Part shown: in pieces, positions 37,757 to 47,960 of the stretch
Layout of the letters: the number at the start of each line of letters is the position of its first letter
Numbering within the stretch: position 1 is the first letter of the stretch
From: Ancylostoma caninum
Taxonomy: Eukaryota; Nematoda; Chromadorea; Rhabditida; Ancylostomatidae
Direction: 5' to 3'
Assembly (NCBI GenBank): GCA_037903475.1
Contig: JBAJFG010000615.1
Span: 1 to 64,000, forward strand
Length of the DNA: 64,000 nucleotides
The notes under the pieces: generated by a model
Database searches by the model: none
What the model was told of the DNA's origin: nothing
What the model saw: the letters and a program-made list of their open reading frames with translations, nothing else
Translations under genes and position numbers: made by a program

Positions 37757-37925
37757 ACTGCGAAAATGAGCTGCAAATCAGAATCTTCTTCCAGATTATT
37801 CTAATGCCATCTCGGACAGATTTGCCTTTCGAGATCCATTCGGAAGAGTGTTGTGCAAACTTCATCCCTAGATGCCGGAACGTGCTTACGTATGTGGACC
37901 AAACAAATCCTGATAGCGTTAAATT
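37757..37925 (-). CDS. Possible internal exon, unidentified
   Basis: A minus-strand open segment follows CTATCAG at about 37924 and ends before GTAGGT near 37757. It encodes a coding-like helical peptide (TFRHLGMKFAQHSSEWISKG). Its phases do not join cleanly to the neighbouring candidate exons, so membership in the same gene is doubtful. Confidence 0.22.
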
Positions 37926-38337
37926 AATTATGTACATAGTTTGTTTGAGTCAGTTAACGTGAATAAATTCCTGCGGGACTAATCTTAAAAGGCAGATTCG
38001 GCAGTGTCGGAAAAGAACGAATTCAGCATTACATTTCCTTCACCTTCTGATGTTCAGGCGGGAAACAAAGATATGAAGCCGGATTCAGAGCTCCTATAAG
38101 GATCCTTTTCTCTAGGTTTCAATCACTGCGGATGAAAAAGTGTTTCAGATCCCGAAACCCATTGTTTGAGATTCTCGACAGTGAAGTAGCTGTCGTTGAG
38201 CATCCGAAGCCAGAGTTTAGTTTCCGACGTATACAACATGGCTAAGTTCGGTCTTCAAAATCCGTTCTACAAGAAAATGATCACTTGAACTAACATAAAC
38301 TATCTATCCAAATTTAGCAAAAGCTGCTAGAATTCAT

Positions 38338-38397
38338 CTACCTCGTCACATAACTCGGCGTTCTTCTGCTGTATAAATAGTTCAATAGCGACTATAT
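38338..38397. repeat. 60-bp exact direct repeat, copy 2
   Basis: Identical to 37414-37473. On the minus strand it encodes the same peptide but is cut off by a stop five codons later. Flanks are unrelated. Confidence 0.9.
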
Positions 38398-39433
38398 TAT
38401 ACATTGGTTCGATAAGCAGAAATGACATTTGCATCGGCGTTGGGCAAATGACTCTCATATCGAAGGCCAAATTTGACCACGGGGTACAAACCAGTTCCCA
38501 GCTCCAGGACGATGAAAACGAATTCAGGTGACAGAGGACAAATGATTTTCAGAAGGTGAAAAAAAGTTAGAAGATCACTTGTATTCTACAACTCGACGAA
38601 AATCTCTGTGACCTAGGATTAGATGCTAGGATACAAGACTGGAATTACAAAGCATGAGGAGTGTTGAAGGGCATGTTGGGTGCGTGTGTGGGCAAGTGGC
38701 CTCGAACGGTAGGCGAGCGGTGACGACCGCTAGAATTGCGGCTGGTAATTCACCGCGAACGGAGGGTGCCCTTGAAATGATCTTCCGCTACTTCGAAAAA
38801 ATTAGTAGGTAGTCACAAGATCGCTACAACGGGTGGTCAATTATTTCCCGTTCGCGCAGAAATCGTCTCTCAAATGGCGATCTCAGTTTTGGGGAACGAT
38901 ACACTTACTCACTAGGAATGGATAAAACTGTAATACAAATACCCGCAATGAGTTTGCTGATTTTCCTCCAGAAAAACTTTTGCACAAAAAGATCAAGGTC
39001 TCCAGTTTCTTACAATTTAAATTCAGCTACACAGTAACATCTGCGTGTAGAGTTCACTAATAAAATCAATCATTCGGAGCGAACAGAATCCGATCCATCA
39101 GATTGAAAAGTAAATGTGTAATGGGCTGCTGGTCACTTCCCAATACTGTAGAACACGCGGTGCTTCCTTATATGAAACATTTTCCCTTGGCCTTTCCATT
39201 TTCGCCATGCCTTTTCATGGGCCCTGCGGGGCGTGGTTGGCTAGATGGAAGTAGGTGGCAGTATGACTAAGAGACGATTAGAAAACATTTGATCAAAGGT
39301 TTGGCAATTCAGCAAGTTAGCCTCAATGGGATAAGAAGCCCTCTACTTTTTTGGGATATCTATGAGACTCGTTTGACTTTTCTTGAAACTTGGAACCTTT
39401 CAGCTAAGCGATTGGATTGTGTTCTAGACCTAC

Positions 39434-40611
39434 TGTAAACGGAGCATGCTAGAAAAGACCGCTCTACGAGCCCGGCTAGGAATGAGGCTCTGTATTAGAT
39501 GTCCATAAACGCTTTTCATGTTGCTCCAACGAGATGAAAACGCAGGTCCTGGCATCTGTGATGTATGCATATCATGGACTACATCGTCTCCCGCTTTGGT
39601 ATCCAAAATGATTCGCGATACTGCAGATCCCTGCGCAGTCTTGCATTCCTGATTGAATTGGAGGTTCATTTTGAGTAAAACTGAGCTCGAACTATAGTTA
39701 GAGGGAGGAGGCGAGCTCGAATGGCTGAAATTTCTATAGGACTCTAGAAGGCGAATTAAATGTAAGGCCAGAGGTATCTCAACAAGTGCTATGCATTCCT
39801 TTAGTTTTTATTGGGAATGAAAACCAAATACCACAAGCATCTGAACAGTTTAATTTTTCTGCGATTTCACCGGTAGAAATTTCGTCGTAGCTGAAAACAA
39901 CAAAATCGACAACCTAGCCCTCTCTGGTTTTTACTTGGCTGGGTCAGCAAATAACAACACGACCAAAAAAGGATGTCCATTGAGGGTAATAAGGGCGCAT
40001 CGTGATCAAAATTCTTCCGGTACCAGTCGGCCTCTTTCTTAGCTTGGCCTCCTTCTGAAGTCACGAGATCGTTAACCCATCTATCTGAAAGAGGTAAGGG
40101 ATTTACACTACATCAAGGAATAGTTTACATCGATCAATAGCGCAGGCAGCGCATCACTGGTGCAACTATGTACCTTGAGAGTCATTTTTATGGTGGCCAA
40201 ATAAATGGAATATCCGAATAAGTCTGGGACGAAAGTTCCAGATATCCTTGGTTTCTCAGAATATCCAGATGAATAAATTATCCCAATAGTTCGTTCGTGC
40301 GAATATCAATATCTTGGAAACATATGTAGGATGGTTTTGCTGTGTTCAAGGCTATCATACTGAGCACTTGAAATCTGTTTTGTTCCGGTAATTTGTGACC
40401 TGTCTGAATGTGGCTCTCAGGAACGAAAAAAAAGACAAAAGTAAATTACTCCTGATTCAATTTTAAGTCTTTTTCATCCCAATAGCTGCCGTTTCCAGCG
40501 TAAAATTGCGTTTGATTATGACCTCTGCTGCTTGAGAGGTGAGGAATTTCTCCCGAGGAACCTGAGGAAACAACACGACGTGTCCCTAGGCGATGTGGTG
40601 GTGGGCGATCA
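39434..40611 (-). CDS. Three phase-compatible exons of an unidentified gene
   Basis: Exon 40611-40450 (acceptor CCCCTCAG, donor GTAATT) encodes 53 Ser/Arg-rich residues ending YAGNGSYWDEKDLKLNQ. Exon 40080-39935 encodes WVNDLVTSEGGQAKKEADWY and ends at GTAAAA. Exon 39620-39434 (acceptor CTGCAG, donor GTAGGT) encodes SRIILDTKAGDDVVHDMHTS and a basic tail. The three junction phases (2/1, 1/2) agree. The exons carry no recognised domain. The 5' part probably lay toward 41 kb, where the CR1/RTE LINE complex now starts. A 68-nt segment at 41154-41087 has a TTTCAG acceptor and GTAAGT donor but no long frame; it could be an untranslated exon. Confidence 0.38.
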
Positions 40612-41559
40612 CTGAGGGGAATAGTGTTACAAATGCAGCCAATCATTCCACCAAATTTAAGCTAAGATTCAAGTCAGGCTATGAAAAACAAATGTTTAGT
40701 TGAGGTTCTCCAAAATAGGGCTTACGATAAAAATATTTTCTTAAACTGTCGGATTAAAAATTCAATGAAGATGTATTAGAACTACTTGAAATTAAAGTCC
40801 CTGATCAGGATCATTCTAATACATTCTTAAAGAACTTTTGTTTGAATGAATCTCGAAGTTAGGCGATATTGAATATGCCGACCTAAGTACTGAAGCTTGG
40901 AGGGAGTTAGTTTCATCCGCTTGTGAAAAGAATCAATCAAGTATTCGACACGAAAATTCTTTGAAAGTTCTAGAAGAAGAGCGGCAAAATTCTGCTACCG
41001 TCTTCAGTTGTTTAAATTCTTATAACACACGAACAAAATTTGAATAAATTTGGTCTTTCGTATTCTAAACTTCTTTTGAAACTTACGTCTATGGCTTTCC
41101 ACCTTCACTGCTTTTCTTTTGATAAACCGACCTTGAATCAAACGTTAGGCCGAGCTGAAATGCAATGAAACTTCCTAAAGCTGCTCAAATTGAAATGGCC
41201 ACTGATTGAGACCATTTCTACATCCCTACAGAAGGGTTCCATAGATCTCAAGTGCTTAATTTTGAGGTACTGAATGCTCCGAACTATGAATTGGAGCTCG
41301 AAAAAAGGTTTCGATCTTCAGTTCTGTGCTGGAGTGGTACTTGGGGAGTGAACAACTTGCTCTGTTAGGCAATTAGATGCAAACCCCAGTGTGCCGCAGC
41401 ACACCAAGTGGAAGGTACGCGTCCAGATCCCATCTGCCTGTACTGACAGCCGAGACTTCCTACAGCCCAGAGTCCCGTAGATGGTAGGCGGGGCTTATGG
41501 AAGTCAGTCACGGATCGCACGCAAAAGGCGACAAAAAGGGGGCGGAGCGGACGAGTTGC

Positions 41560-41780
41560 CTCGCCCGCTCGCTGACAGCCTGCACTCAGACATTCGTGCG
41601 CGAGTCCCGTCCTACAAAGTGCTATGTTCCGCCCGGGAGAGGGCGGGAGACAACTAAAACCGCATGTTTTTCTCCCCCAACATCCGCAGTTTGTCCCGCA
41701 TACTCGGGCGGGACACCGCATTTTGTCCCGATGATGACGTCATCGCCGCAGGCTCGGGAGACCGCATTTTGTCCCGACGT
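41560..41780 (+). repeat. GC-rich repeat shared with 50640-50790
   Basis: CAGACATTCGTGCG.GAGTCCCG and GGGCGGGAGACA occur here on plus and at 50640-50790 on minus. CCGCATTTTGTCCCG-type motifs occur three times here and once there. It may be CR1 leader or a separate repeat that CR1 picked up. Confidence 0.5.
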
Positions 41781-41899
41781 CGTTCGTAACCCTACGAACA
41801 CAAAAGCTTGAAAACGCTACTGGAGATAACATTTATTATAGATTCTTAACAACAGCATGTCTCTGAGCTTCCCCGTAGTCGCTCGGGAAACGCCTAGGC

Positions 41900-42570
41900 A
41901 TGCACGGTTCTCCCGCCGAGCTAAAGGTCTGTTTAATGAATGCCCGTAGCCTGGTTAACAAAATCCATCTCTTACAAGCATTTGCATGTCAACAAAAGCC
42001 TGATCTAATTTTCGTTCCAGAGACATGGTTGAATTCGCGAATTCTTGACTCTGAAGTAGTTGGACATTCACCCTATTCTATTTATCGCTCTGATAGAAGA
42101 CAAAGAGTGGGTGGGGGAGTATGCTGCCTTGCTAGTGGTCATTTCGTAGTCAATGTGGTAAGGCATGACATGGATGTACTAGCTGACTTACTGACCATCA
42201 ATATTTTTCACCCTGAGAAAGCATCCTATATTCAGTTCACTGCGGTGTACCGTCCACCAAACTCAAGTAAAGATGATGATGATAAACTACTTGAACTGCT
42301 GAGTTATTTTGCATCTTGCAACACGAATACTCTTATTCTTGGAGATCTTAACTTGCAAATCGATTGGAGTAAGAATATCTCTATGAACTCTGATTCTGCC
42401 TCATTTCTTGAATTCTTCTCAAGCTGTGGTTTCGTGCAGAACGTCGCCGTGCCAACTCATTACATAAACACTCTCGATGTTGTGCTTTCTTCTTCTCCTG
42501 TTGTCTTTGATGTGCATACCCTTCCACCAGTTTGTCCGACCATAAAATAGTATGCTTTGAAGTGTGTGAA
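41900..42570 (+). pseudogene. CR1 LINE endonuclease domain, frameshifted
   Basis: This is an APE-type endonuclease that nicks target DNA for retrotransposition. Visible motifs: NARSLVNKIH, VPETWL, YRPPNS and GDLNLQIDW. The catalytic SDH motif (LSDHKIVCFEV, near 42533) lies one frame over from the preceding residues, so one base was lost or gained just before it. Homologous in layout to other CR1 elements and distinct from the RTE type next to it. Confidence 0.85.
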
Positions 42571-42775
42571 AACTATCAGAATATTTCAGTGCCCCTGCCT
42601 GACTTTCTTGACGTAGACTACTCTTCTCTTAACTCCTACTTAGCTAAAATCGACTGGCTTTCCTTTTGACCAATACCTTTCCTGCTCTGATATCTACTCT
42701 CGGTTTTGCCGTTCAGTCTACACTGCATTAGCCATTTTCGTTCCTTTAAAGGTTCGTAACGCATACGTTCCCCGT

Positions 42776-44484
42776 TTGCCGCCTCAGATTCAAGCTTTAA
42801 CTCTCCAAAAACAACGTCTTTTCCATGAATTAGCTGATCCTTTGAGTAACCCCCTCTGTAAAAAAGTATGTTCTGACATCGATCATCATATGAAAAAATT
42901 TTTAGCCAACAAAGAGCGTCGCCTAGCAGCCAAAACTTCAGTTAAACGCCTTTATGCATACGTAAACCGTAAACTAAAACCAAATCCCAACCTCCCAGTA
43001 CTTGAAGACCACCTAGGAAATATATTTCTGAGTGATTCCGACAAAGCTGAAGCTCTTGGCTCCCACTTTACCAGCGTATTTACATCTGCTTACTCATATA
43101 ATCTTCCTACGACCAACTGTACAGTTCCAATATCATCCCGTTGTAGTAATGTGTTTTTCCACCCCTCTGATGTGCTTAGAGTTCTTCGGCGTCTTAAACC
43201 CTCTCTTACTGAGACTTTCGATGGGATTCCGCAGATTGTGTATAAAAATGTGCATCTTCTCTGTGCTCTCCTCTTGCCCACATATTCAATATTTCGATGA
43301 CTTTGGGAGAAGTGCCGAATTTATGGAAAGAAGCACTTGTCACAGCAATACCTAAGGTTAGTGGGGCGCAGCTTGTGAGTCAATTCCGTCCTATCAGCCT
43401 GCTACCCACACCTGTAAAAGCGATGGAGAAAATCATTAGAGAGAGGTTGCTGGATTGGCTTAGGAGATTCAATCTGATTCCTAATGAACAACATGGGTTT
43501 CTTAGTGGCGCCTCCACCACCACTAACTTGGCTGACAGCATCTACGATTGAAGTTTAGCTCTCAATCAAGGTAAGGCAGTCGACGTGATGTATATAGACC
43601 TGGCAAAGTCATTTGACAAAGTCTGTCACTCCAACTCCTTGCTAAGCTCAAGCTACTTGGTGTTTGTGGTAATCTCCTAAATTGGCTTCATTCCTATCTC
43701 ACTAATAGGCATATGACTGTAAAGGTCGGGCTCCAATACTCTAGCAAATTTCGCTGCGTGAGTGGTGTTCCCCAGGGTGGGGTCTTGTCCCCCCTACTAT
43801 TTCTTCTTTACACTATAGACTTGCCCAATATTCTTAAAACATCCCCGCATGTTACAGTAAGGATGTTTGCAGACGATATTAAAATCTATGGGATTTACTC
43901 TCCTGAAGATAGTGTAGAGGTACGATCTGCATTACAAACTTCCCTTGTGAATTTGTCTGAATGGGCGTCAACCTGGGACTTGTCGATTAATTTTGACAAA
44001 AGTTCGGTTTGCACCTCGGTGGTGGTGATTTAATGGATTATGAGATGAATGGCCGCACACTGAAATGTTGCTGTGAAACCAGAGATCTAGGCGTTTTATT
44101 AGACAACACCCTCAAGTTCTCAAGGCACATAGAGTACGTTGTGCAGAAGGCATATTCTTCCTTTTTCCTTCTTCTCCGTAACGTGAAGAGCACCGACCCC
44201 ATATTCTTATTCGTCTTTACAAACGCGGATTTTGTTTAAACGCCTTTCTCCTCACGATGAGCCACCTAGTTACAATGAACGACTGAAGAAATTCAATATG
44301 AAAAGCCTTGCATATCGTAGAATACTCGCAGATTTAGTATTCTGTTTTCGCATTCTGAAGAAAGAAAGCAAACTACAAGCTAGCAAATACTGGTTGTTTG
44401 TGCCGGCAAGTGAAAGATCTGGCGGATTCAACTCGCACTACGGAAACATTGAGCGCAAGAATTTCTCATTGACATTCCACAACA
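42776..44484 (+). pseudogene. CR1 LINE reverse transcriptase domain, broken
   Basis: Motifs in order: FRPISLLPTPVKAMEKII (about 43384), a stop at about 43549, YIDLAKSFDKVCH (about 43590), a frame change, then GVPQGGVLSPLLFLLYTIDL (about 43760), MFADDIKIY (about 43865) and the thumb/C-terminal block LGVLLDNTLKFSRHIEYV (about 44090). At least three frame changes. The catalytic FADD is intact. The domain runs to FSLTFHN at 44484, where the RTE insertion starts. The residues after that in the same frame are RTE leader sequence. Confidence 0.85.
44474..44484 (+). repeat. Target-site duplication, 11 bp, RTE insertion (left)
   Basis: ATTCCACAACA, repeated exactly at 47825-47835. Confidence 0.88.
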
Positions 44485-44813
44485 TGCGCTTGCCCTGCGA
44501 CGCGGATAGATCTAGGGGATGGACTCCTTAGTTCGACAGTGCTGGATTCGACACATATGGCCGGCATATGAGTGTGAACACGCACTCGCGCGTGTGGGTG
44601 TGTGCTAATGCTTCATGTTGGCTGTATCCTGCAGTCCGGATTTGGCCAAAAGCTCGCATTCTAACGACTGGGAAGCGCATGAGAGGCGATCTGGGGCCGC
44701 CTCTAACAAATAAGTCCCTCGTCCACGGGGAAGGGAATCCTTCCCCTCAACAGTCGAATGCCGGCGACAGGCCGTGGTGACAGGCCGGCCGAAGAAGACC
44801 CACGTCACGTCGT

Positions 44814-47810
44814 ATGGTTATGACGTCAATAGTGCCTGAGAAGAAAACTACGGCGTACACGGGAGTCGACGCGCACTTTCGGGGCCCGGTTAGTGTGAAA
44901 AGTATGCGAGGGTCCCCGATGCTTCGCGAACGGCGGCATCGGGGGGCAAGCAGGCGAGTCGTTAAGGAGGACAACGTAGCCAAGACGCGAATTGCGACTT
45001 TGAACGTCGGCACGTTGACAGGTCGCTCGTGCGAGTTAGCAGCCGCACTAGAGCGCAGAAGAATCGACATATGCGCGGTTCAGGAGACGAGATGGTCAGG
45101 CAGTAAGTCGAAGGACATAGGATGTGGCTACAAACTCATTTACCATGGCAGTGCAGGTACCAGAAGTGGCGTCGGAGTCGTAGTCTCAGAACGCTACCGA
45201 GACGCAATAGCAGAAGTCCAGCGTTTCGACGATCGGCTTATGAAAATTGTCATCGCCACTGTTGAACTGCGGCTCCACTTCTTCTCGGCATACGCTCCGC
45301 AAACTGGCTGTTCTGAGCGTATCAAGGACGACTTCTGGGCGTTGCTTGATGAGAAGACAGCAGAGGTGCCGAAGGAGGATACTCTTGTCGTTGCGGGAGA
45401 CCTCAATGGTCACGTGGGAGAAACGAGGAGCGATTACAGTTGTCATGGTGGGTTCGGCTACGGTACACGTAACGAAGACGGTGAACGTATTCTGGAGTAC
45501 GCCGAGTCTCACAACCTCGTCGTAACGAACACATGGTTTCAAAAACGTACGTCTCATCTTGTTTCCTTCTATAGCGGCAATACGAAGACACAGATCGACT
45601 ATGTACTTTTGCGTCGTCAAGATCGAAAGCTGGTCACGGACGTGAAAGTCGTGCCGTATGAGACAGTAGCGACACAACATCGGCCACTGATCTGTTCGTT
45701 GAAAATCACTCCACCGAAGAGGAAGTACGAGGAGAGATGCGGACCAGCTCGAATCAAGTGGTGGAAACTGAAGCAGAAAGAGGCCGCGGTCATATCTCGC
45801 ATTCAGCTACCGCCTGTAACGAGTGTTGAGGAAACTTGGCGGAAAGCAGCAGATGTGGTCGTAGAGGCAGCGCGGTCTGAACTTGGTGCGACTAAACCAG
45901 GTCGAAGGAAGACCGACAAGCAACCTTGGCTATGGACGGACGAAGTGAAGTCGAGGGTTCGGGAGAAGAAGCGCATGTACCATGCCTTCCTGGACAGCAA
46001 GACAGACGACCGCTGGCGTAAATACTGCGAAGCGAAGAGAGCAGCGAAAAAGGCGGTGGCGGTGGTGAAAGCCTCACATTACGCGGATGTCGAAAAGAAG
46101 CTAGACACGAAGGAAGGCGAACGGCTCATATACCGGCTCGCGAAATCTCGTAGACGTAGACGTCAGATGGAAGATATCGAAAAGTTCCATGGCGTCAAAG
46201 ACAAGCATGGCCACCTTCTAATGGACCGCAGGAAGGCAATGAAGCGATGGCGTGATTACTTCGAGAAAGTCTCTACGAAGGAATTCGCCCACCCACCTAA
46301 TCCCCATGTATCGCCAACCTACGGGCCCGTGCAGACAATCACTACCGAGGAGACGGAGGCAGTGCTGAAGCGAATGATGTCACATAAAGTGACTGGTCCC
46401 GATGACGTGACAGTGGATCTATGGAAGTCGCAATGCTGGGGATCTGCTAAATGGCTGGCGAGGTTCTTTAACCAGATAGTGGCGGAGAAGATAGTGCCCT
46501 CGGAATGGCAGCAGAGCACCACAATCCCGATATGGAAGTGCAAAGGCAGTCCCGCTGACTGCGCTAATTACCGACCTATCCGCCTGCTGTCCCATACCAT
46601 GAAGGTTTTTGAGCATGTCATTGACCGCAGGATTCGCGATATCGTGCGGCTCTCCGCTAACCAGTGCGGATTTGTAGCTGGATGCGGCACCACTGATGCC
46701 ATACATGCTGCACGTCTCTTGGTCGAGAAGCACCGTGAGAAACAAAAGCCGCTGCATCTCGCCTTCCTTGACCTAGAAAAGGCATTTGACCGCGTGCCCC
46801 ATGAAGTCATCTGGTACGCTCTTCGGCAGCATGGCGTTCCTGAAGAACTTATCGAATGGGTGCGGATTCTTTACACCAGTCCAAGAAGTCACGTGCAGGC
46901 GGCTGCTGGCATGTCTACGGATTTCCCCATTTCCGTTGGTGTGCACCAAGGCTCTGCTCTGTCCCCGCTCCTCTTCATTGTGGTGATGGATGTTGTAACA
47001 CGGGATCTGCAGAAACCCACGCCATGGACTTTGTTGTACGCAGACGACGTCATGCTCGCGTCTGAAGACAGGCAAGAACTCGAGCGGCTGACACAGGCTT
47101 GGAGTGACCAACTTGCACGCTTCGGCCTACGTCTTAACGTCAGGAAGACAGAGTACTTAACAACCAGCGTGGATCAGCCCGGTACCATAAGCGTAGACGG
47201 CGCACAATTACCAAGAACGGAAGTGTTCAAGTACCTTGGGTCAGGAATTTCATCTGACGGTAGCCTTTATCATGAAGTTGTAGCCCGAGTTAATTCCGCA
47301 TGGGGAAAGTGGCGCTCGTTGACCGGTGTTCTGTGTGACAAGAAGATCCCGGACCGACTGAAATCGAAGATCTATCGTACCGTCATCCGTCCCGTTGCTC
47401 TCTATGGCGCCGAATGTTGGCCCGCAACCAAGGAAGTAGAACGTCGCCTCAGCGCTATGGAGATGAAGATGCTTCGCTGGATGGCTGGAGTAACGCGGCT
47501 CGATCGAATCTGCAACGAGGACATCAGAAATCGGTTTGGCGTTGCGGCGATATCTGATAAACTTCGCGAAATTCGTCTGCGATGGTATGGCCACGTTCTG
47601 CGTGCCGAGGAAGGAACCGTCCGCAAAGTCGGCTTTGATCTCGAAGTCTCCGGCAAACGGCCTAAAGGTCGACCAAAGCAACGCTGGCTTGACACACTCC
47701 ATGCCGATCTTAAGCTAGCTGGTATCCACCCGGACCAAGCGCGCGATAGGGCCAAATGGCGTCAACAGACCTCTAGAGCGGACCCCGCGACTAAACGGGA
47801 CAAACGCTGA
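44814..47810 (+). CDS. RTE LINE endonuclease/reverse transcriptase, 998 aa, intact
   Basis: This single polyprotein carries out target-primed reverse transcription. The APE endonuclease spans about 57-300: ATLNVGTLTG (61-70), QETRW (90-94), YAPQTG (160-165), AGDLNGH (194-200), QIDYVLL (260-266) and QHRPL (289-292). A basic linker follows, then reverse transcriptase with NYRPIRLL near 586, AFLDLEKAFDRVPHEVIW near 655, HQGSALSPLLF near 713 and YADD at about 742-745. The C-terminal region has RPVALYGAECW and GRPKQRWLDTL near 951. All catalytic motifs seen are intact and the length is typical for RTE. The first ATG (MVMTS) is used; a second is two codons later. It is related to but distinct from the decayed copy at 32.8-34.2 kb. 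Transcription would depend on leader sequences upstream of 44814. Confidence 0.95.
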   Translation: MVMTSIVPEKKTTAYTGVDAHFRGPVSVKSMRGSPMLRERRHRGASRRVVKEDNVAKTRIATLNVGTLTGRSCELAAALERRRIDICAVQETRWSGSKSKDIGCGYKLIYHGSAGTRSGVGVVVSERYRDAIAEVQRFDDRLMKIVIATVELRLHFFSAYAPQTGCSERIKDDFWALLDEKTAEVPKEDTLVVAGDLNGHVGETRSDYSCHGGFGYGTRNEDGERILEYAESHNLVVTNTWFQKRTSHLVSFYSGNTKTQIDYVLLRRQDRKLVTDVKVVPYETVATQHRPLICSLKITPPKRKYEERCGPARIKWWKLKQKEAAVISRIQLPPVTSVEETWRKAADVVVEAARSELGATKPGRRKTDKQPWLWTDEVKSRVREKKRMYHAFLDSKTDDRWRKYCEAKRAAKKAVAVVKASHYADVEKKLDTKEGERLIYRLAKSRRRRRQMEDIEKFHGVKDKHGHLLMDRRKAMKRWRDYFEKVSTKEFAHPPNPHVSPTYGPVQTITTEETEAVLKRMMSHKVTGPDDVTVDLWKSQCWGSAKWLARFFNQIVAEKIVPSEWQQSTTIPIWKCKGSPADCANYRPIRLLSHTMKVFEHVIDRRIRDIVRLSANQCGFVAGCGTTDAIHAARLLVEKHREKQKPLHLAFLDLEKAFDRVPHEVIWYALRQHGVPEELIEWVRILYTSPRSHVQAAAGMSTDFPISVGVHQGSALSPLLFIVVMDVVTRDLQKPTPWTLLYADDVMLASEDRQELERLTQAWSDQLARFGLRLNVRKTEYLTTSVDQPGTISVDGAQLPRTEVFKYLGSGISSDGSLYHEVVARVNSAWGKWRSLTGVLCDKKIPDRLKSKIYRTVIRPVALYGAECWPATKEVERRLSAMEMKMLRWMAGVTRLDRICNEDIRNRFGVAAISDKLREIRLRWYGHVLRAEEGTVRKVGFDLEVSGKRPKGRPKQRWLDTLHADLKLAGIHPDQARDRAKWRQQTSRADPATKRDKR

Positions 47811-47824
47811 AGAAGAAGAAGAAG
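47808..47824 (+). repeat. GAA microsatellite tail of the RTE element
   Basis: TGAAGAAGAAGAAGA immediately follows the last sense codon and supplies the stop codon. Such tails mark RTE 3' ends. Confidence 0.85.
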
Positions 47825-47835
47825 ATTCCACAACA
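47825..47835 (+). repeat. Target-site duplication, 11 bp, RTE insertion (right)
   Basis: ATTCCACAACA, identical to 44474-44484. The CR1 frame (FHN) continues through it. Confidence 0.88.
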
Positions 47836-47960
47836 GTTTCTATCGAGGGGCCAGGTGGTTGCAGCGGTTGCTTCAGAATGTGTTCCAAGCTGAACATAGC
47901 AAAAGTTTCAAGAACAAATTGATGAGCCTGGAATTGCTGCATTTACTTGATATTGGCTGA
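47825..47960 (+). pseudogene. CR1 C-terminal coding remainder after the RTE insertion
   Basis: Reading through the duplicated ATTCCACAACA gives FHNSFYRGARWLQRLL and then FKNKLMSLELLHLLDIG with a stop near 47960. This is the usual CR1 end, where a short helical block closes the protein. It shows the RTE copy interrupted a formerly continuous ORF. Confidence 0.8.

Larger units (their letters stand above)
44485..47824 (+). mobile_element. Near-full-length RTE-type LINE, inserted in the CR1 element
   Basis: It comprises a 5' leader of about 330 bp, one long ORF (44814-47810) and almost no 3' UTR, ending in an AAG/GAA microsatellite tail (47808-47824), as is usual for RTE elements. It is bounded by perfect 11-bp duplications. 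The ORF has no stops, so the copy is young and may still be active if the 5' end is complete. Confidence 0.92.

Noticed and set aside
41497..41811. 104-codon frame in the GC-rich region before the CR1 endonuclease
   Set aside because: It overlaps repeated CCGCATTTTGTCCCG motifs and a minus-strand frame of similar length; better explained as leader or repeat.
44485..44531. Last residues of the frame ending at 44531 as CR1 protein
   Set aside because: They lie beyond the 11-bp duplication and are RTE leader sequence read through from CR1.
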